In this document: piece by piece, positions 1 to 8,078 of the stretch | Layout of the letters: each line of letters opens with the position of its first letter | How positions within the stretch are numbered: the stretch's first letter is position 1 | NCBI GenBank assembly: GCA_019636845.1 | Contig: JAHBWV010000001.1 | Span: 1,860,001 to 1,924,000 of the forward strand | Reading direction: 5' to 3' | DNA from: Phycisphaeraceae bacterium | GTDB taxonomy: Bacteria > Planctomycetota > Phycisphaerae > Phycisphaerales > UBA1924 | DNA length: 64,000 nt | The notes under the pieces: generated by a model | The model's input: only the letters and a program-made list of their open reading frames with translations | Told to the model about the DNA's origin: nothing | Database searches by the model: none | Translations under genes and position numbers: made by a program

Positions 1-795
1 CAGCAGCAGATGGTGGGGCGAGGCCTCGGCCGTTACGGGTTGACCCGCGGCACGCGCACGCCTCACGATCTCCACACTCCCGGATGACGAGAGATGCTGG
101 ACGTGGTAGCGGCAGCCGATCGATGTATTGAGGCGCACATCACGCTCGATGATCAGCTCTTCGGCGACGCGGGGCCATCCACCCAGGCCGAGTCTTACCG
201 AGACTTCGCCTGCGTGCATCGACGCTCCGACGGTCAGTGTCGGATCCTGGCAGTGTTGCATGAACGCGAGTCCGACCTGCTTGGTCATCGTGAGCACACG
301 TGCCATCACACCCGCCGAAGCGATGGCGTCGCCATCATCGCTGATGCCGACCGCGCCCGCTCTGGCCAGGAGCGATATCTCAGAGGGCTCCTCGCCCCGG
401 CGTCCCTTCGTGCCCGCGGCAACCGTGTAGACGCGACAGTGCGCAGTCGATCGAGAACGGCCATCCACGAACGTGACCATCTCGGGTGTGTCGAGCGCGG
501 GAGTCGTGTTGGGCATGCAGCAGACGGTTGTGAACCCCCCCACCGCCGCGGCCAGCGTGCCCGACTCGATGGTTTCTTTGTGCTCAGCCCCCGGCTCTCT
601 CAGGTGTACGTGTGGATCGATCAAGCCCGGAACGACCAGTTTGCCCGTGGCATCAATGATGCGATCCGCAGGCGACTTCGCGAGCTTCACGCCGATCTCG
701 ACGATGCGGTCATCCTCGATCGCAATATCCTGAACCGTGTCCACGCCCGATGCGGGATCGATCACCCTTCCGCCGCTGATCAGCACTCGTGCCAT
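1..795 (-). CDS. pyrC: Dihydroorotase (class I type), C-terminus cut by window edge
   Basis: Dihydroorotase cyclises carbamoyl aspartate to dihydroorotate in cytosolic pyrimidine synthesis. Translating the minus strand from the ATG at 795 gives MARVLISGGRVIDPASG, then the amidohydrolase metal-binding signature DPHVHLREPG, a region ending CCMPNTTPALDTP, and near the window edge TAEASPHHLLL, which corresponds to the TPHHL metal-ligand segment of this family. The frame stays open through base 1, so 265 codons are visible of a family length near 420-430. The start is clear because homologues begin directly with this beta-strand. It is divergent from the sulfotransferase gene with an 83-bp gap. 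Pyrimidine supply fits with dcd and nrdJ further along, but nothing shows that they are co-regulated. Confidence 0.93.
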   Translation of the reverse strand, partial: MARVLISGGRVIDPASGVDTVQDIAIEDDRIVEIGVKLAKSPADRIIDATGKLVVPGLIDPHVHLREPGAEHKETIESGTLAAAVGGFTTVCCMPNTTPALDTPEMVTFVDGRSRSTAHCRVYTVAAGTKGRRGEEPSEISLLARAGAVGISDDGDAIASAGVMARVLTMTKQVGLAFMQHCQDPTLTVGASMHAGEVSVRLGLGGWPRVAEELIIERDVRLNTSIGCRYHVQHLSSSGSVEIVRRARAAGQPVTAEASPHHLLL

Positions 796-878
796 GCGAT
801 CCAGCGTATGCAAGTGAACCGAAGGTGTTGCAAGGACCCCTTTGGATGTAGCCCAGCTCTCACGCTACTCTCAGCCCG

Positions 879-2366
879 ATGAACCACCCCGCTCATCCCG
901 CTGATCCGGACCGGCTGGTCGCGTCGGCGGCGGCCAGTCTCCGCTCGGGAGATGCCCGGCAAGCCCTCCAGGCCGCGCTCAAAGCACTTCAGATCCGGCG
1001 AGGGCACCCCGGCGCGGCACAGATCGCGGCGGCGGCTCTGAACTACCAGCGCAACCACAACGAGGCGCGAGACCTGCTCTCGACATTCCGACCTCAGATG
1101 GATCGGAACCCTGGCCTGATGTACGAATGGGCCTACGCCCTTGTGCACGCGGGACACCCTGACGAGGCCATGCCGCAGATTGATGCCCTTGATCGGATGG
1201 CTCCCGGGCGCGTTGAGATCGCGGTTCTTCGGGGCGCGGCCCATGCCATCGCCGGTCGGCATGAGAAGGCGATCGAGTTGCTCTGGCCGCTCGTTGAGAT
1301 CGGCCCGCCCCACGCGGTCATTCATCGGCTCGCGAACTCACTCAGAAGGGTCGGCCGGTCGCCCGAGGCGATCGACCTGCTGGCACGCACGCTCGATAAT
1401 CCGTCGCTTCCGCCGCCGGTTCGGCGCACGATGCTCTTTGCCCGGGCGGACATCTACGACGGAGTCGGAGAGTACGACAAGGCGTGGGCCGATCTGGCTG
1501 AAGCCAGACAATCGGAGAGCGGGAACGGGTACGACCCCGACGCGGTAAGCGAAGCGGTCGATCGCGCGATACATGCTTGGAGCACCGACCGCATCGCGGC
1601 GTTGCACCTCGGCGACCGACCTCGTTCCCGAGGCCTCTTCGTCGTGGGGATGTGGCGTTCCGGAACGACGCTCGTGCAGCAGGTGCTCTCGTCGCATCCG
1701 AGCGTCGCGAGCGCGGGCGAACTGAACACGTTCCAGTTCGCGACGGGGCAGATCTGGCCCGACATGCGAGTCGGTGGCGTTCCGTTCATCGGCGACCCGG
1801 CACGCATCGATCCCGCGGTCCTGCACGCCGCGGGCGCGGCGCACGCCCGCACGCTGAACCAGACCTCGTTGGACGCAACGTTCGTGATCGACAAGCTCCC
1901 CGTGAACATGCTCTACATGGGGCTGATCGGGCTCGCATGCCCCGGCACGCGCGTGATCAAGTGCGTGCGCGACCCGATCGATACGTGCCTCTCGTGCATG
2001 TTCCAGCTCAGGGGGGCACTCGCGCCGTATTGCGATCGGCTGGACTGGCTGGGGCGTTTCTATCGCGATGCCGCGCGACTCGATGATCACTGGTCGCAAG
2101 TCCTCGACATGCCACGCCTTGAGATTGGCTACGAGGAGCACGTCGGGGATCCCCCGGGCCACGCGCGTCGCATGTGCGAGTTCCTTGGCTTGAAGTGGGA
2201 CGATCGGATGCTCCGACACGAGAAGCAGTCAAAGGTGGCGATGACCCGCAGCATCGATCAGGTGCGGCTGCCGGTCTATCGATCCGCTGTCGCACGTTGG
2301 CGAAACTACGAGAAGCACCTCGGCCCGCTGATCGAGGCGATCGGGGCTCCCGCGCAGGGTGAATAA
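879..2366 (+). CDS. TPR-repeat sulfotransferase family protein
   Basis: The product is 495 aa. Residues about 10-210 are alpha-helical and read as degenerate tetratricopeptide repeats (for example EARDLLSTF, EKAIELLWPLVE, EYDKAWADLAEA). From about 252 a sulfotransferase domain begins with the 5'-phosphosulfate-binding loop VVGMWRSGTTLVQQVL (WRSGTT at 259-264). Further on, VIKCVRDPIDTCLSC near residue 365 matches the 3'-phosphate-binding region. The expected reaction is transfer of sulfate from PAPS to a protein, peptide or glycan; the acceptor cannot be told. I see no signal peptide or membrane segment, so it is probably cytosolic. The TPR-sulfotransferase fusion is a known architecture. It is divergent from pyrC and is followed by the tRNA. 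Confidence 0.85.
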   Translation: MNHPAHPADPDRLVASAAASLRSGDARQALQAALKALQIRRGHPGAAQIAAAALNYQRNHNEARDLLSTFRPQMDRNPGLMYEWAYALVHAGHPDEAMPQIDALDRMAPGRVEIAVLRGAAHAIAGRHEKAIELLWPLVEIGPPHAVIHRLANSLRRVGRSPEAIDLLARTLDNPSLPPPVRRTMLFARADIYDGVGEYDKAWADLAEARQSESGNGYDPDAVSEAVDRAIHAWSTDRIAALHLGDRPRSRGLFVVGMWRSGTTLVQQVLSSHPSVASAGELNTFQFATGQIWPDMRVGGVPFIGDPARIDPAVLHAAGAAHARTLNQTSLDATFVIDKLPVNMLYMGLIGLACPGTRVIKCVRDPIDTCLSCMFQLRGALAPYCDRLDWLGRFYRDAARLDDHWSQVLDMPRLEIGYEEHVGDPPGHARRMCEFLGLKWDDRMLRHEKQSKVAMTRSIDQVRLPVYRSAVARWRNYEKHLGPLIEAIGAPAQGE

Positions 2367-2392
2367 GCCCAGGACGCGGGTCGTGGAAGCAC

Positions 2393-2421
2393 TTGGAAGG
2401 GCAACGCGTTCGGGCTATGCT
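2393..2421 (+). promoter_or_regulatory. Sigma-70-type promoter of tRNA-Pro
   Basis: TTGGAA at 2393-2398, exactly 17 bases of spacer, then TATGCT at 2416-2421. It lies about 70 bases upstream of the mature tRNA, leaving a short 5' leader for RNase P to remove. Only position and consensus match support it. Confidence 0.5.
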
Positions 2422-2490
2422 TACGCCCTGTTCCCGTTCGGCCGCCCCCAGCGGCACTCAACGAGCGAGAATGGCTATTTGATGTTTGTC

Positions 2491-2565
2491 CGGGGTATAG
2501 CGCAGCTTGGTTAGCGCGCTTGACTGGGGGTCAAGAGGTCGGCGGTTCGAATCCGCCTACCCCGA
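2491..2565 (+). tRNA. tRNA-Pro (anticodon GGG)
   Basis: The acceptor stem CGGGGTA pairs with TACCCCG, followed by discriminator A at 2565. The D-arm is GCGC..GCGC, and the anticodon stem CTTGA/TCAAG holds the loop CTGGGGG, so positions 34-36 are GGG and read CCC proline codons. The T-arm contains the canonical GGTTCGAATCC. No CCA is encoded, so CCA-adding enzyme is needed. All arms pair without mismatch. No terminator is obvious downstream. Confidence 0.97.
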
Positions 2566-2746
2566 TTCTGCCGCTGGCGTGTGAACGGTTGACCTCTGAC
2601 TCCGCGGAGTGTCTGACCATAGCGTCCTCGCAGCACTGCCTTGCCGCAACGTGCTGCATCATCTCACAGGTAAGACACCCGCTTGCGATCTGCCCCTCAC
2701 GGCGAGCTCGCCCGATATACTGCTGCTTGACGACCGGGAGTTGCGC

Positions 2747-3364
2747 ATGAAGTGGATCGTCGCGCTGTTCGCTTGCTCCATCATCTACTCGGCAATCCGG
2801 TACATTGCCTTCGCGCCGAAGAACCTTGAGAATCTGCCGGTCTTTGTGGTGAATAAGGGCGTATCGATGGCCGCGGCACTCTGCTTTCTCGCGGCATTCG
2901 TTCAGCAGTTTCGCGTGCAACGCGGCGCGACGATCGGTGTTCATCCATCGTCATGGTTCCGTGCCGGCGTCTTTGGAGCGATCTGGCACATCCCCATGGC
3001 CCTTGCGGTGCTGAGACCAGCATACTTCAAGGAGTTCTTCATTCCCGCAACCGATGCCGCCGCGGCTTCCGGTCGCATGTCATTCGCCGGCGAGATGGTC
3101 TTCTGCTTCGGCGGGCTGGCGGCGGGCGGGTTGTACCTGCTCACGCGCCAGCAGTGGACGCCTCTGCAACGCTGGTGGCTATCGGTCGGCGCGATGGTGA
3201 TGCTGCAGGTCCATGTGCTGGCCATGGGATACTGCCGGGGGCTGAATATCAACGCGAGCCACGCCTATATGCCTCCGATGTGGCTTCTCAGCGCGGTCGG
3301 GGTGTTTGCGTGTCTGGTCGTGCTTCTGGTGAGCCGCCCGAAGCCAGTACAGGACAGTGCTTAG
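2747..3364 (+). CDS. Hypothetical integral membrane protein
   Basis: I do not recognise a family. The reading frame is open from 2609, but the best start is the ATG at 2747 because GGGAG lies 7 bases upstream and the product then begins with a hydrophobic segment (MKWIVALFACSIIYSAIRY). The 205-residue protein has about six hydrophobic stretches: near residues 3-22, 32-52, 65-85, 110-128, 140-165 and 175-197. The tail is short and charged (SRPKPVQDSA). There is no catalytic motif and no obvious transporter signature. It sits alone between the tRNA and the convergent FabZ-like gene. Confidence 0.7.
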   Translation: MKWIVALFACSIIYSAIRYIAFAPKNLENLPVFVVNKGVSMAAALCFLAAFVQQFRVQRGATIGVHPSSWFRAGVFGAIWHIPMALAVLRPAYFKEFFIPATDAAAASGRMSFAGEMVFCFGGLAAGGLYLLTRQQWTPLQRWWLSVGAMVMLQVHVLAMGYCRGLNINASHAYMPPMWLLSAVGVFACLVVLLVSRPKPVQDSA

Positions 3365-3423
3365 GCAGAGCGATGAAGCGTGGCCGAGTCTGAAACGGCG
3401 GTTCCGATTGGTGAGTCGTCCGC

Positions 3424-3939
3424 TCACTCGCCGGGGATCAGGACGCCGCTGTTCCGCATGAGCGTCTTGAACGCCTCGCCGAAGACGAAGTTCCCCTCCG
3501 GGAACTCGATGCCGGCCATGTTGTTCTCGAGAACGGAGAACATCAGGTCGATATGGCCGATCGTCCGCGACTTGCCTGACCACACTTCCAGAAGATCCAC
3601 CACGCCCTTCGTCGAAGCCCCCTGCGGGCCGAACTGGTCGATGGTGATGGTGTATCTGAGCGTGTCGCCGGCGGTCGCGTCGTGATCGAGATCGACGCGT
3701 GTGACCTTGGCGAGAACGATCTTCTGCTCGAAGGCCAGTGCGTGCCCGATCAGGATGCCGCCGGATTGGGCGACGCCCTCGACGATCAGCGATCCGGGCA
3801 TGACCGGGAGCGAGGACCTGGCCTCGGTCGCAGCGAAGTGCTCGTGCATGTGCTCTTCGGCGAGAGAGATGTGCTTGATCGACACCAGCCGCTGACGCGG
3901 CTGGAGCTCAACAACACGATCGATCCACATCCATCGCAC
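3424..3939 (-). CDS. FabZ-like 3-hydroxyacyl-ACP dehydratase (hotdog fold), copy 1
   Basis: This is a predicted cytosolic dehydratase removing water from 3-hydroxyacyl-ACP. From the chosen start the product is 171 aa and shows the FabA/FabZ active-site layout: His34 in EHF, the loop LPVMPGSLIVEGVAQ with Glu54, then a hotdog core (RYTITIDQFGPQGASTKGVVDLLEVW). I chose GTG at 3939 because GAGGTG, spanning the upstream ACP stop codon, sits 6 bases before it; the ATG at 3930 would have poorer spacing. The frame runs open further upstream, but that part would overlap the ACP gene. It is translationally coupled to the ACP gene 10 bases upstream. The C-terminal 40 residues (ENNMAGIEFPEGNFVFGEAF) extend beyond the usual ~150-aa FabZ. 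Confidence 0.85.
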   Translation of the reverse strand: MRWMWIDRVVELQPRQRLVSIKHISLAEEHMHEHFAATEARSSLPVMPGSLIVEGVAQSGGILIGHALAFEQKIVLAKVTRVDLDHDATAGDTLRYTITIDQFGPQGASTKGVVDLLEVWSGKSRTIGHIDLMFSVLENNMAGIEFPEGNFVFGEAFKTLMRNSGVLIPGE

Positions 3940-3949
3940 GCCGCACACC

Positions 3950-4342
3950 TCATCCAGGAACGGAAGCGAGTTTGTTCTGAACGAAGCGGACGAGCGCTTC
4001 AACCGTGAAGATGTCGCCGATCTTGGAGACCTGCGGGTCCTTCTCGAACGCCGACAGGTCGACGTGAGGCAGCTTCTCTTTGATGGCGGCGATGCCGCGT
4101 GCGGTGACCTTGCCATCCTGCACAAAGTCGGCGTTCTGTGCCAGACTGTCGGGGAAGAGTTCCCCCTGCTGGATCTTGATGCCGAACGCCTGCTCCAGAC
4201 GGAACACGATGTCGAGGAAGTCGATCGATTCAGCGCCGAGGTCCCCGCGGAGGGTGGCTTCGGGCGTCACATCTCCCTCGTCAACGCCCATGGCGTCAGC
4301 AAGGATCTCCTTGACCTTGGCATAGATGTCATCACGAGTCAT
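3950..4342 (-). CDS. Acyl carrier protein with an extended loop
   Basis: The product is 130 aa, against about 80 for a normal AcpP. Helix I is at 3-18; the 4'-phosphopantetheine attachment motif is DLGAESIDFLDIV with Ser39; helix II is acidic (RLEQAFGIKI). An insertion of roughly 40 residues (about 65-105, including DGKVTARGIAAIKEKLPHVDL) precedes the last helix, TVEALVRFVQNKL. ATG at 4342 is preceded by AGGGA. It lies between two dehydratase genes on the same strand, so it probably carries 3-hydroxyacyl intermediates for both. No ketosynthase or reductase gene is adjacent, so the product of the pathway is unknown. Long ACPs of this type are, to my knowledge, common in planctomycetes, which I use as supporting context only. 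Confidence 0.9.
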   Translation of the reverse strand: MTRDDIYAKVKEILADAMGVDEGDVTPEATLRGDLGAESIDFLDIVFRLEQAFGIKIQQGELFPDSLAQNADFVQDGKVTARGIAAIKEKLPHVDLSAFEKDPQVSKIGDIFTVEALVRFVQNKLASVPG

Positions 4343-4443
4343 GCGAGTTCCCTGATTCCGGTCGAGCACGCACCCGCGAAGAGCAACACGCCCGACGCGA
4401 CGATGCACGCTCAGGCCCGGAAGGCCTCCAGCGAGGGCAGAGT

Positions 4444-4923
4444 TTAGCCGATCGGAGCCGGTTCGGGGTGTCCAACGAGAATCGGAGCCGATACCCGGAC
4501 CCGCCTCAGAGAGAATCGCCCTGTGCAGGCGGTCGGATTATCCGCTCCGGGCGAGGCGGCAGGGTCCAGGAGCCGCACGACTCCCTTGAAATCCAATTCC
4601 CCGTTGCCAGCCGCGGCGCTCGGTCCCACGGATGAGATGGTCCGATCGATCTCAACACGGATTGCATATCCAGGACGGACGAATGTGCCGTACTTCAAGG
4701 CACGTACGCGACCGAGCACAAAGGGGAGGGACGCCGGATCCTCATCTCGGGAAGCGAGGATCCGAGCCGCCTGCACCATCGATTCGAGCATGAAGACGCC
4801 CGGCAGGACGGGATAGGTCGTGAAGTGATCCAGCAGGTACTCCTCCGCGCGTGTCACCTGTTTCAAGGTGACGATGCGATGATCGCTCTGCTCCAGAACC
4901 CGATCGACCAGCGAAAAGTGCAT
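4444..4923 (-). CDS. FabZ-like 3-hydroxyacyl-ACP dehydratase, copy 2
   Basis: The product is 159 aa and starts at ATG 4923. The active-site His33 (LLDHF) and Glu47 (VLPGVFMLESMVQAAR) are both present, so this copy looks catalytically competent. The core continues as GRVRALKYGTFVRPGYAIRVEIDRT and ends in an Arg-rich strand (GRFSLRRVRVSAP). The frame is open to 5106, but starting there would overlap the divergent recO gene and would add a low-complexity extension without homology, so the internal ATG is preferred. It is first in transcription order of the three-gene cassette, 101 bases before the ACP start. The two dehydratases differ clearly from each other, so they may form a heterodimer or act on different chain lengths; that is inference. 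Confidence 0.83.
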   Translation of the reverse strand: MHFSLVDRVLEQSDHRIVTLKQVTRAEEYLLDHFTTYPVLPGVFMLESMVQAARILASRDEDPASLPFVLGRVRALKYGTFVRPGYAIRVEIDRTISSVGPSAAAGNGELDFKGVVRLLDPAASPGADNPTACTGRFSLRRVRVSAPILVGHPEPAPIG

Positions 4924-4968
4924 GCCGGATCGTAGCGTCGAGCCGCACGAGGGCGATACGCTGCCGGA

Positions 4969-5703
4969 ATGTCGGGCGTACTCGATCGCGGCATCTGCCT
5001 TCGCACCTGGGATTGGTCTGAGACCAGCCAGACGTGCCTGATCCTGTTCCGCCAGGTTGGCCTCATGCGCGTCATCGCCAAGGGGTCGCGGCGCGAAGGC
5101 GGCCACTTCTCGGGCGGCATCGAGGGCCTGACGGCGGCCGAAGCCCGCCTGTTTCCGAAGCGATCGGGTGGTTTATCCACGCTCGCTTCGTGGGACCTCG
5201 AGGAACGATTCGAAGGCCCTCGTTGCTCATTCCAGGGCTTCCTCAATGGTTGCTATATGGCCGAGGTTGTTTCTCGCATCATGACCGAGCTTGATCCGCA
5301 CCCGGAGACCTTCGACGCTCTGGAGGATTCGCTCAGGGAGATGGATCCCGGTGACACCCCGGTTGTTCGCATGCAGTGGGCCGCGCTCACAGAATGTGGC
5401 CATCAGCCCGACCTTGACGGCACCCCGTATCGCCGCGCGCCCTCAGGAGAGGGCGTCCATCGCTTCCTACCCCAATTCGGGCGCATGGCGGCCCATACCG
5501 AGCCCGTGACAACAGAGACATGGCAGGTCCGGGAGGAGACAGTCCTTGCTCTCCGTTCGCTGGCATCCCTCAACGGGTTGGAGGCCATACGCCCGATAAC
5601 GCTGCTCCGGGTTCGACGATTCCTCGATGCCAGTATCCGTTATGTGCTCGGGAGTGATATCCGTTCCGGAGAGCTGGCGTTGCGGGCTCGGGAATCCGCC
5701 TGA
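4969..5703 (+). CDS. recO: DNA repair protein RecO
   Basis: RecO binds single-stranded DNA and, with RecR, loads RecA at gaps, displacing SSB. The 244-aa product has the family N-terminal OB-fold signature: DRGICLRTWDWSETSQ, then a strand (TCLILFRQVGLMRVIAKGSRRE) that matches the usual 'xxxYGExxxLxTLLTxxxGlxxxxAKGxRR' layout. A helical C-terminal half follows (FLNGCYMAEVVSRIMTE, then ETVLALRSLASLNG). The classical C-terminal zinc-cysteine cluster is not evident. Starting at ATG 4969 leaves a 45-bp divergent gap to the FabZ-like gene. Length is normal for the family. Confidence 0.85.
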   Translation: MSGVLDRGICLRTWDWSETSQTCLILFRQVGLMRVIAKGSRREGGHFSGGIEGLTAAEARLFPKRSGGLSTLASWDLEERFEGPRCSFQGFLNGCYMAEVVSRIMTELDPHPETFDALEDSLREMDPGDTPVVRMQWAALTECGHQPDLDGTPYRRAPSGEGVHRFLPQFGRMAAHTEPVTTETWQVREETVLALRSLASLNGLEAIRPITLLRVRRFLDASIRYVLGSDIRSGELALRARESA

Positions 5704-5790
5704 CTCGCGTCCAAGGGTGAAGGTCGCCGCCCCTGATGCCGATCGGAGTGGGCATCGGGCGACTGCTGGGCAGCCCGAAACAAGTGAAGA

Positions 5791-7275
5791 ATGACCATGC
5801 GCAAGGACGTGCTGGAAGAGATCCTGAGTTGCCCCTCGTTGCCATCGCTCCCTGCGGTGGCTGTCCGCGTGATCGAGCTCACAAGCGATCCGAACGTGAA
5901 GCTCGCGGACATCGGACGCGTGGTCGAGGCCGACCAGGGGCTTACAACGAAGATTCTCAGGACTGTGAATTCGAGCTTCTACGGCCTGCGCCAGAAGTGC
6001 GGCAGCATCCAGAAGGCCCTCGTGATGCTGGGCCTTAATCCGGTCAAATCGCTCGCACTCAGCTTCTCTCTTGTCAAGGCCGTGGAAGACGGCCACGACG
6101 GCTGCACCTTCGACTTCACGTCATACTGGCGAAGAGGTCTCTACACGGCGGTCGCGGCTCGAGTGCTTGGCGATATTGTGCGTCTCGACGATCCGGACGA
6201 GGCGTTCCTCGGGGGGCTCCTCCAGGATGTTGGCATGGTCGCGATGCACCGCGCTCTCGGCGCACGCTACGACGCGGTGCTGTGCGGTGCATCCCACCAT
6301 CGCGATCTTGTGCCGCTCGAACTCTCCGCGTTTGAACTCCAACACCCGGATGTCGGCGCGATGCTCGCTGAGCGGTGGAAGCTCCCCCCTCAGATCGTGC
6401 TGCCTGTGCGGTATCACGAGCGGCCCACCGCCGCACCGGCGATCTGCATCCCGATGATCCGTTGCGTTGCCGTCGGCAACATCGCGCACGACGTGCTCAC
6501 CGATGCCGACCCGACTGACGCCATGCGGCGCCTCTATACCAGGGGCGAGCAGTGGTTCGATCTCAAGCATGAGCAGGTGGACGAGATCCTCCATCGGATC
6601 AGCGTCGGCGTGCGTGAGATGAGCTCGGTGCTGCGACTCTCGACCGGGCAGGTTACCGATGTCGATGAAGTCCTCAAGAAAGCGAACGAGCGGCTGGTAG
6701 AGCTCACCCGAGCCGACACCAATCGCATCGTCAACGGCGACTCCAGCCCGAAGCTGGATCTCTACGAGAAGGACCCGACCACGGGTCTCGGGACGCCCGC
6801 GGCGTTCCAGACCGCCATGCGAGCCGCGTTCGACGCGGGCGAGCAGAAGGGTGAGGCGGTCAGCGTCATCCAGGTGCGGGTCGCGCTGGCGAGCCCAACT
6901 GAAGCGATTCCAGACGCTACCGAAACACTCCTCGGCGTCGCCACACTGTTGATCAAGCACTTCCTGCCGCTCGGAGGCATCATCTGTCGGACTGGCGACC
7001 TCTCATTCGGGATCGTCGTCATCGGGACTGGACGCTTGCCCGCGCAGCGAGTCGCGGAGGAGTTCAGAATCGATCTCGAACAGACAGGGGCACGCTGGGC
7101 GAAGCACGGCGGCATGGCCGTCACGGCGAGCATCGGCGTCGTCGGCATTGAACAGAATGCGGATTCGCCCTTCAGCCGGCCCGAGCAGCTCGCCGCGGCC
7201 ACAGCCCGCGCGATCCAGGCCTGCGAATCGGCCGGCGGCAACTGCGTGCGGGTCTTCGTGCCGAAGGCCGCATGA
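5791..7275 (+). CDS. HDOD-domain signalling protein with degenerate GGDEF domain
   Basis: The product is 494 aa. Residues about 5-215 are an HDOD domain: LEEILSCPSLPSLPAVAVRVIEL, VVEADQGLTTKILRTVNSSFYG, and the helical core with LGGLLQDVGMVAM and ELQHPDVGAMLAERW. HDOD proteins are HD-related output domains in bacterial signalling that usually lack phosphodiesterase activity. After a linker, residues about 330-490 read as a GGDEF-type fold beginning DPTTGLGTPAAFQTAM, but where the GGDEF active-site loop is expected the sequence is GDLSFGIVV. Diguanylate cyclase activity is therefore unlikely, although c-di-GMP or partner binding could remain. It is probably cytosolic and soluble. The gap to recO is 87 bases. 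Confidence 0.82.
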   Translation: MTMRKDVLEEILSCPSLPSLPAVAVRVIELTSDPNVKLADIGRVVEADQGLTTKILRTVNSSFYGLRQKCGSIQKALVMLGLNPVKSLALSFSLVKAVEDGHDGCTFDFTSYWRRGLYTAVAARVLGDIVRLDDPDEAFLGGLLQDVGMVAMHRALGARYDAVLCGASHHRDLVPLELSAFELQHPDVGAMLAERWKLPPQIVLPVRYHERPTAAPAICIPMIRCVAVGNIAHDVLTDADPTDAMRRLYTRGEQWFDLKHEQVDEILHRISVGVREMSSVLRLSTGQVTDVDEVLKKANERLVELTRADTNRIVNGDSSPKLDLYEKDPTTGLGTPAAFQTAMRAAFDAGEQKGEAVSVIQVRVALASPTEAIPDATETLLGVATLLIKHFLPLGGIICRTGDLSFGIVVIGTGRLPAQRVAEEFRIDLEQTGARWAKHGGMAVTASIGVVGIEQNADSPFSRPEQLAAATARAIQACESAGGNCVRVFVPKAA

Positions 7276-7318
7276 GAGGCGTCATGGCCGGGTCGCTCCT
7301 CTCACGCAATGATCTTGC

Positions 7319-7984
7319 GTGGATATCCGACCTGAACACATCGACGTCGCCTCTCGCTACAAGCTCCTCATCGGATCCATCGTTCCGAGACCAATTGCTG
7401 TCGTCTCGACGCTGTCTCCCGATGGCAGACCCAACCTTGCTCCATTCTCATTCTTCAGCGGCGTCGGTTCCAATCCCCTGACGCTGCTCTTCTGCCCCGC
7501 GAACGACGCGAGCGGCAAAGACAAGGACACCCTCCGAAACTTCAAGCCGCGCGCCGAGGGCGGCGCCGGCGAGTTCGTGGTGAACGTCGCCCCGATATCG
7601 ATCATCCACAAGGTCGTGGCGGCGTCTGAGCCGCTGCCACACGGCGAGAGCGAGTTTGAACTCGTCGGCCTGACACCGGTCCCATCGAGCGTTGTCGGAC
7701 CGCCGAGAGTCCTTGAGTCCCCCGTCGCTTTCGAGTGCCGCACGCTTCAGATCATCCGCACCAATTCCGGCGCGCCGAGCGGCGGCAACATCGTGATCGG
7801 AGAAGTTGTGAGCGTCTTTGTACGCGACGATGCGATCAACGAGCGTTATCACGTCGATCCCGAGGTTCTCGATCTCGCCGGTCGCATGGGCGGAGCCGCC
7901 TACTGCACGACGCGTGAGAGGTTTGATGTCCCGATGGGTCGAGATGCGATCTCGCATCCGTTCATCCCAGATCGAGATCGGTAA
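7319..7984 (+). CDS. Flavin reductase-like (FMN-binding split-barrel) family protein
   Basis: The product is 221 aa with a GTG start giving MDIRPEHIDVASRYKLL. It shows the flavin-reductase-like signature IGSIVPRPIAVVSTLSPDGRPNLAPFSFFSGVGSNPL, in which the early Arg-Pro strand and PNLAPFSFF loop form the FMN site. Downstream strands include GEFVVNVAPISIIHKV and GNIVIGEVVSVFV, and the family's usual C-terminal GGAAYCTTRERFDVPM. Members reduce flavins or act as flavoprotein oxidoreductases; the substrate cannot be predicted. It converges on the PEP-CTERM gene, with a strong hairpin between them. Confidence 0.85.
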   Translation: MDIRPEHIDVASRYKLLIGSIVPRPIAVVSTLSPDGRPNLAPFSFFSGVGSNPLTLLFCPANDASGKDKDTLRNFKPRAEGGAGEFVVNVAPISIIHKVVAASEPLPHGESEFELVGLTPVPSSVVGPPRVLESPVAFECRTLQIIRTNSGAPSGGNIVIGEVVSVFVRDDAINERYHVDPEVLDLAGRMGGAAYCTTRERFDVPMGRDAISHPFIPDRDR

Positions 7985-8021
7985 CGGGGAGAGCCAGCCA
8001 CACTCGGCGTCGATGAAAGAA

Positions 8022-8046
8022 CAGCCGCGTGGATTCCACGCGGCTG
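8022..8046 (-). terminator. Hairpin terminator between convergent genes
   Basis: A perfect 11-bp stem, CAGCCGCGTGG / CCACGCGGCTG, with a 3-base loop. On the minus strand it is followed by TTCTTTC, so it best serves the PEP-CTERM gene. On the plus strand it may also stop the flavin-reductase transcript, though less efficiently. Confidence 0.7.
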
Positions 8047-8078
8047 CTGGAGGAGTGCTTTCGATGCTGATTCAGGCC

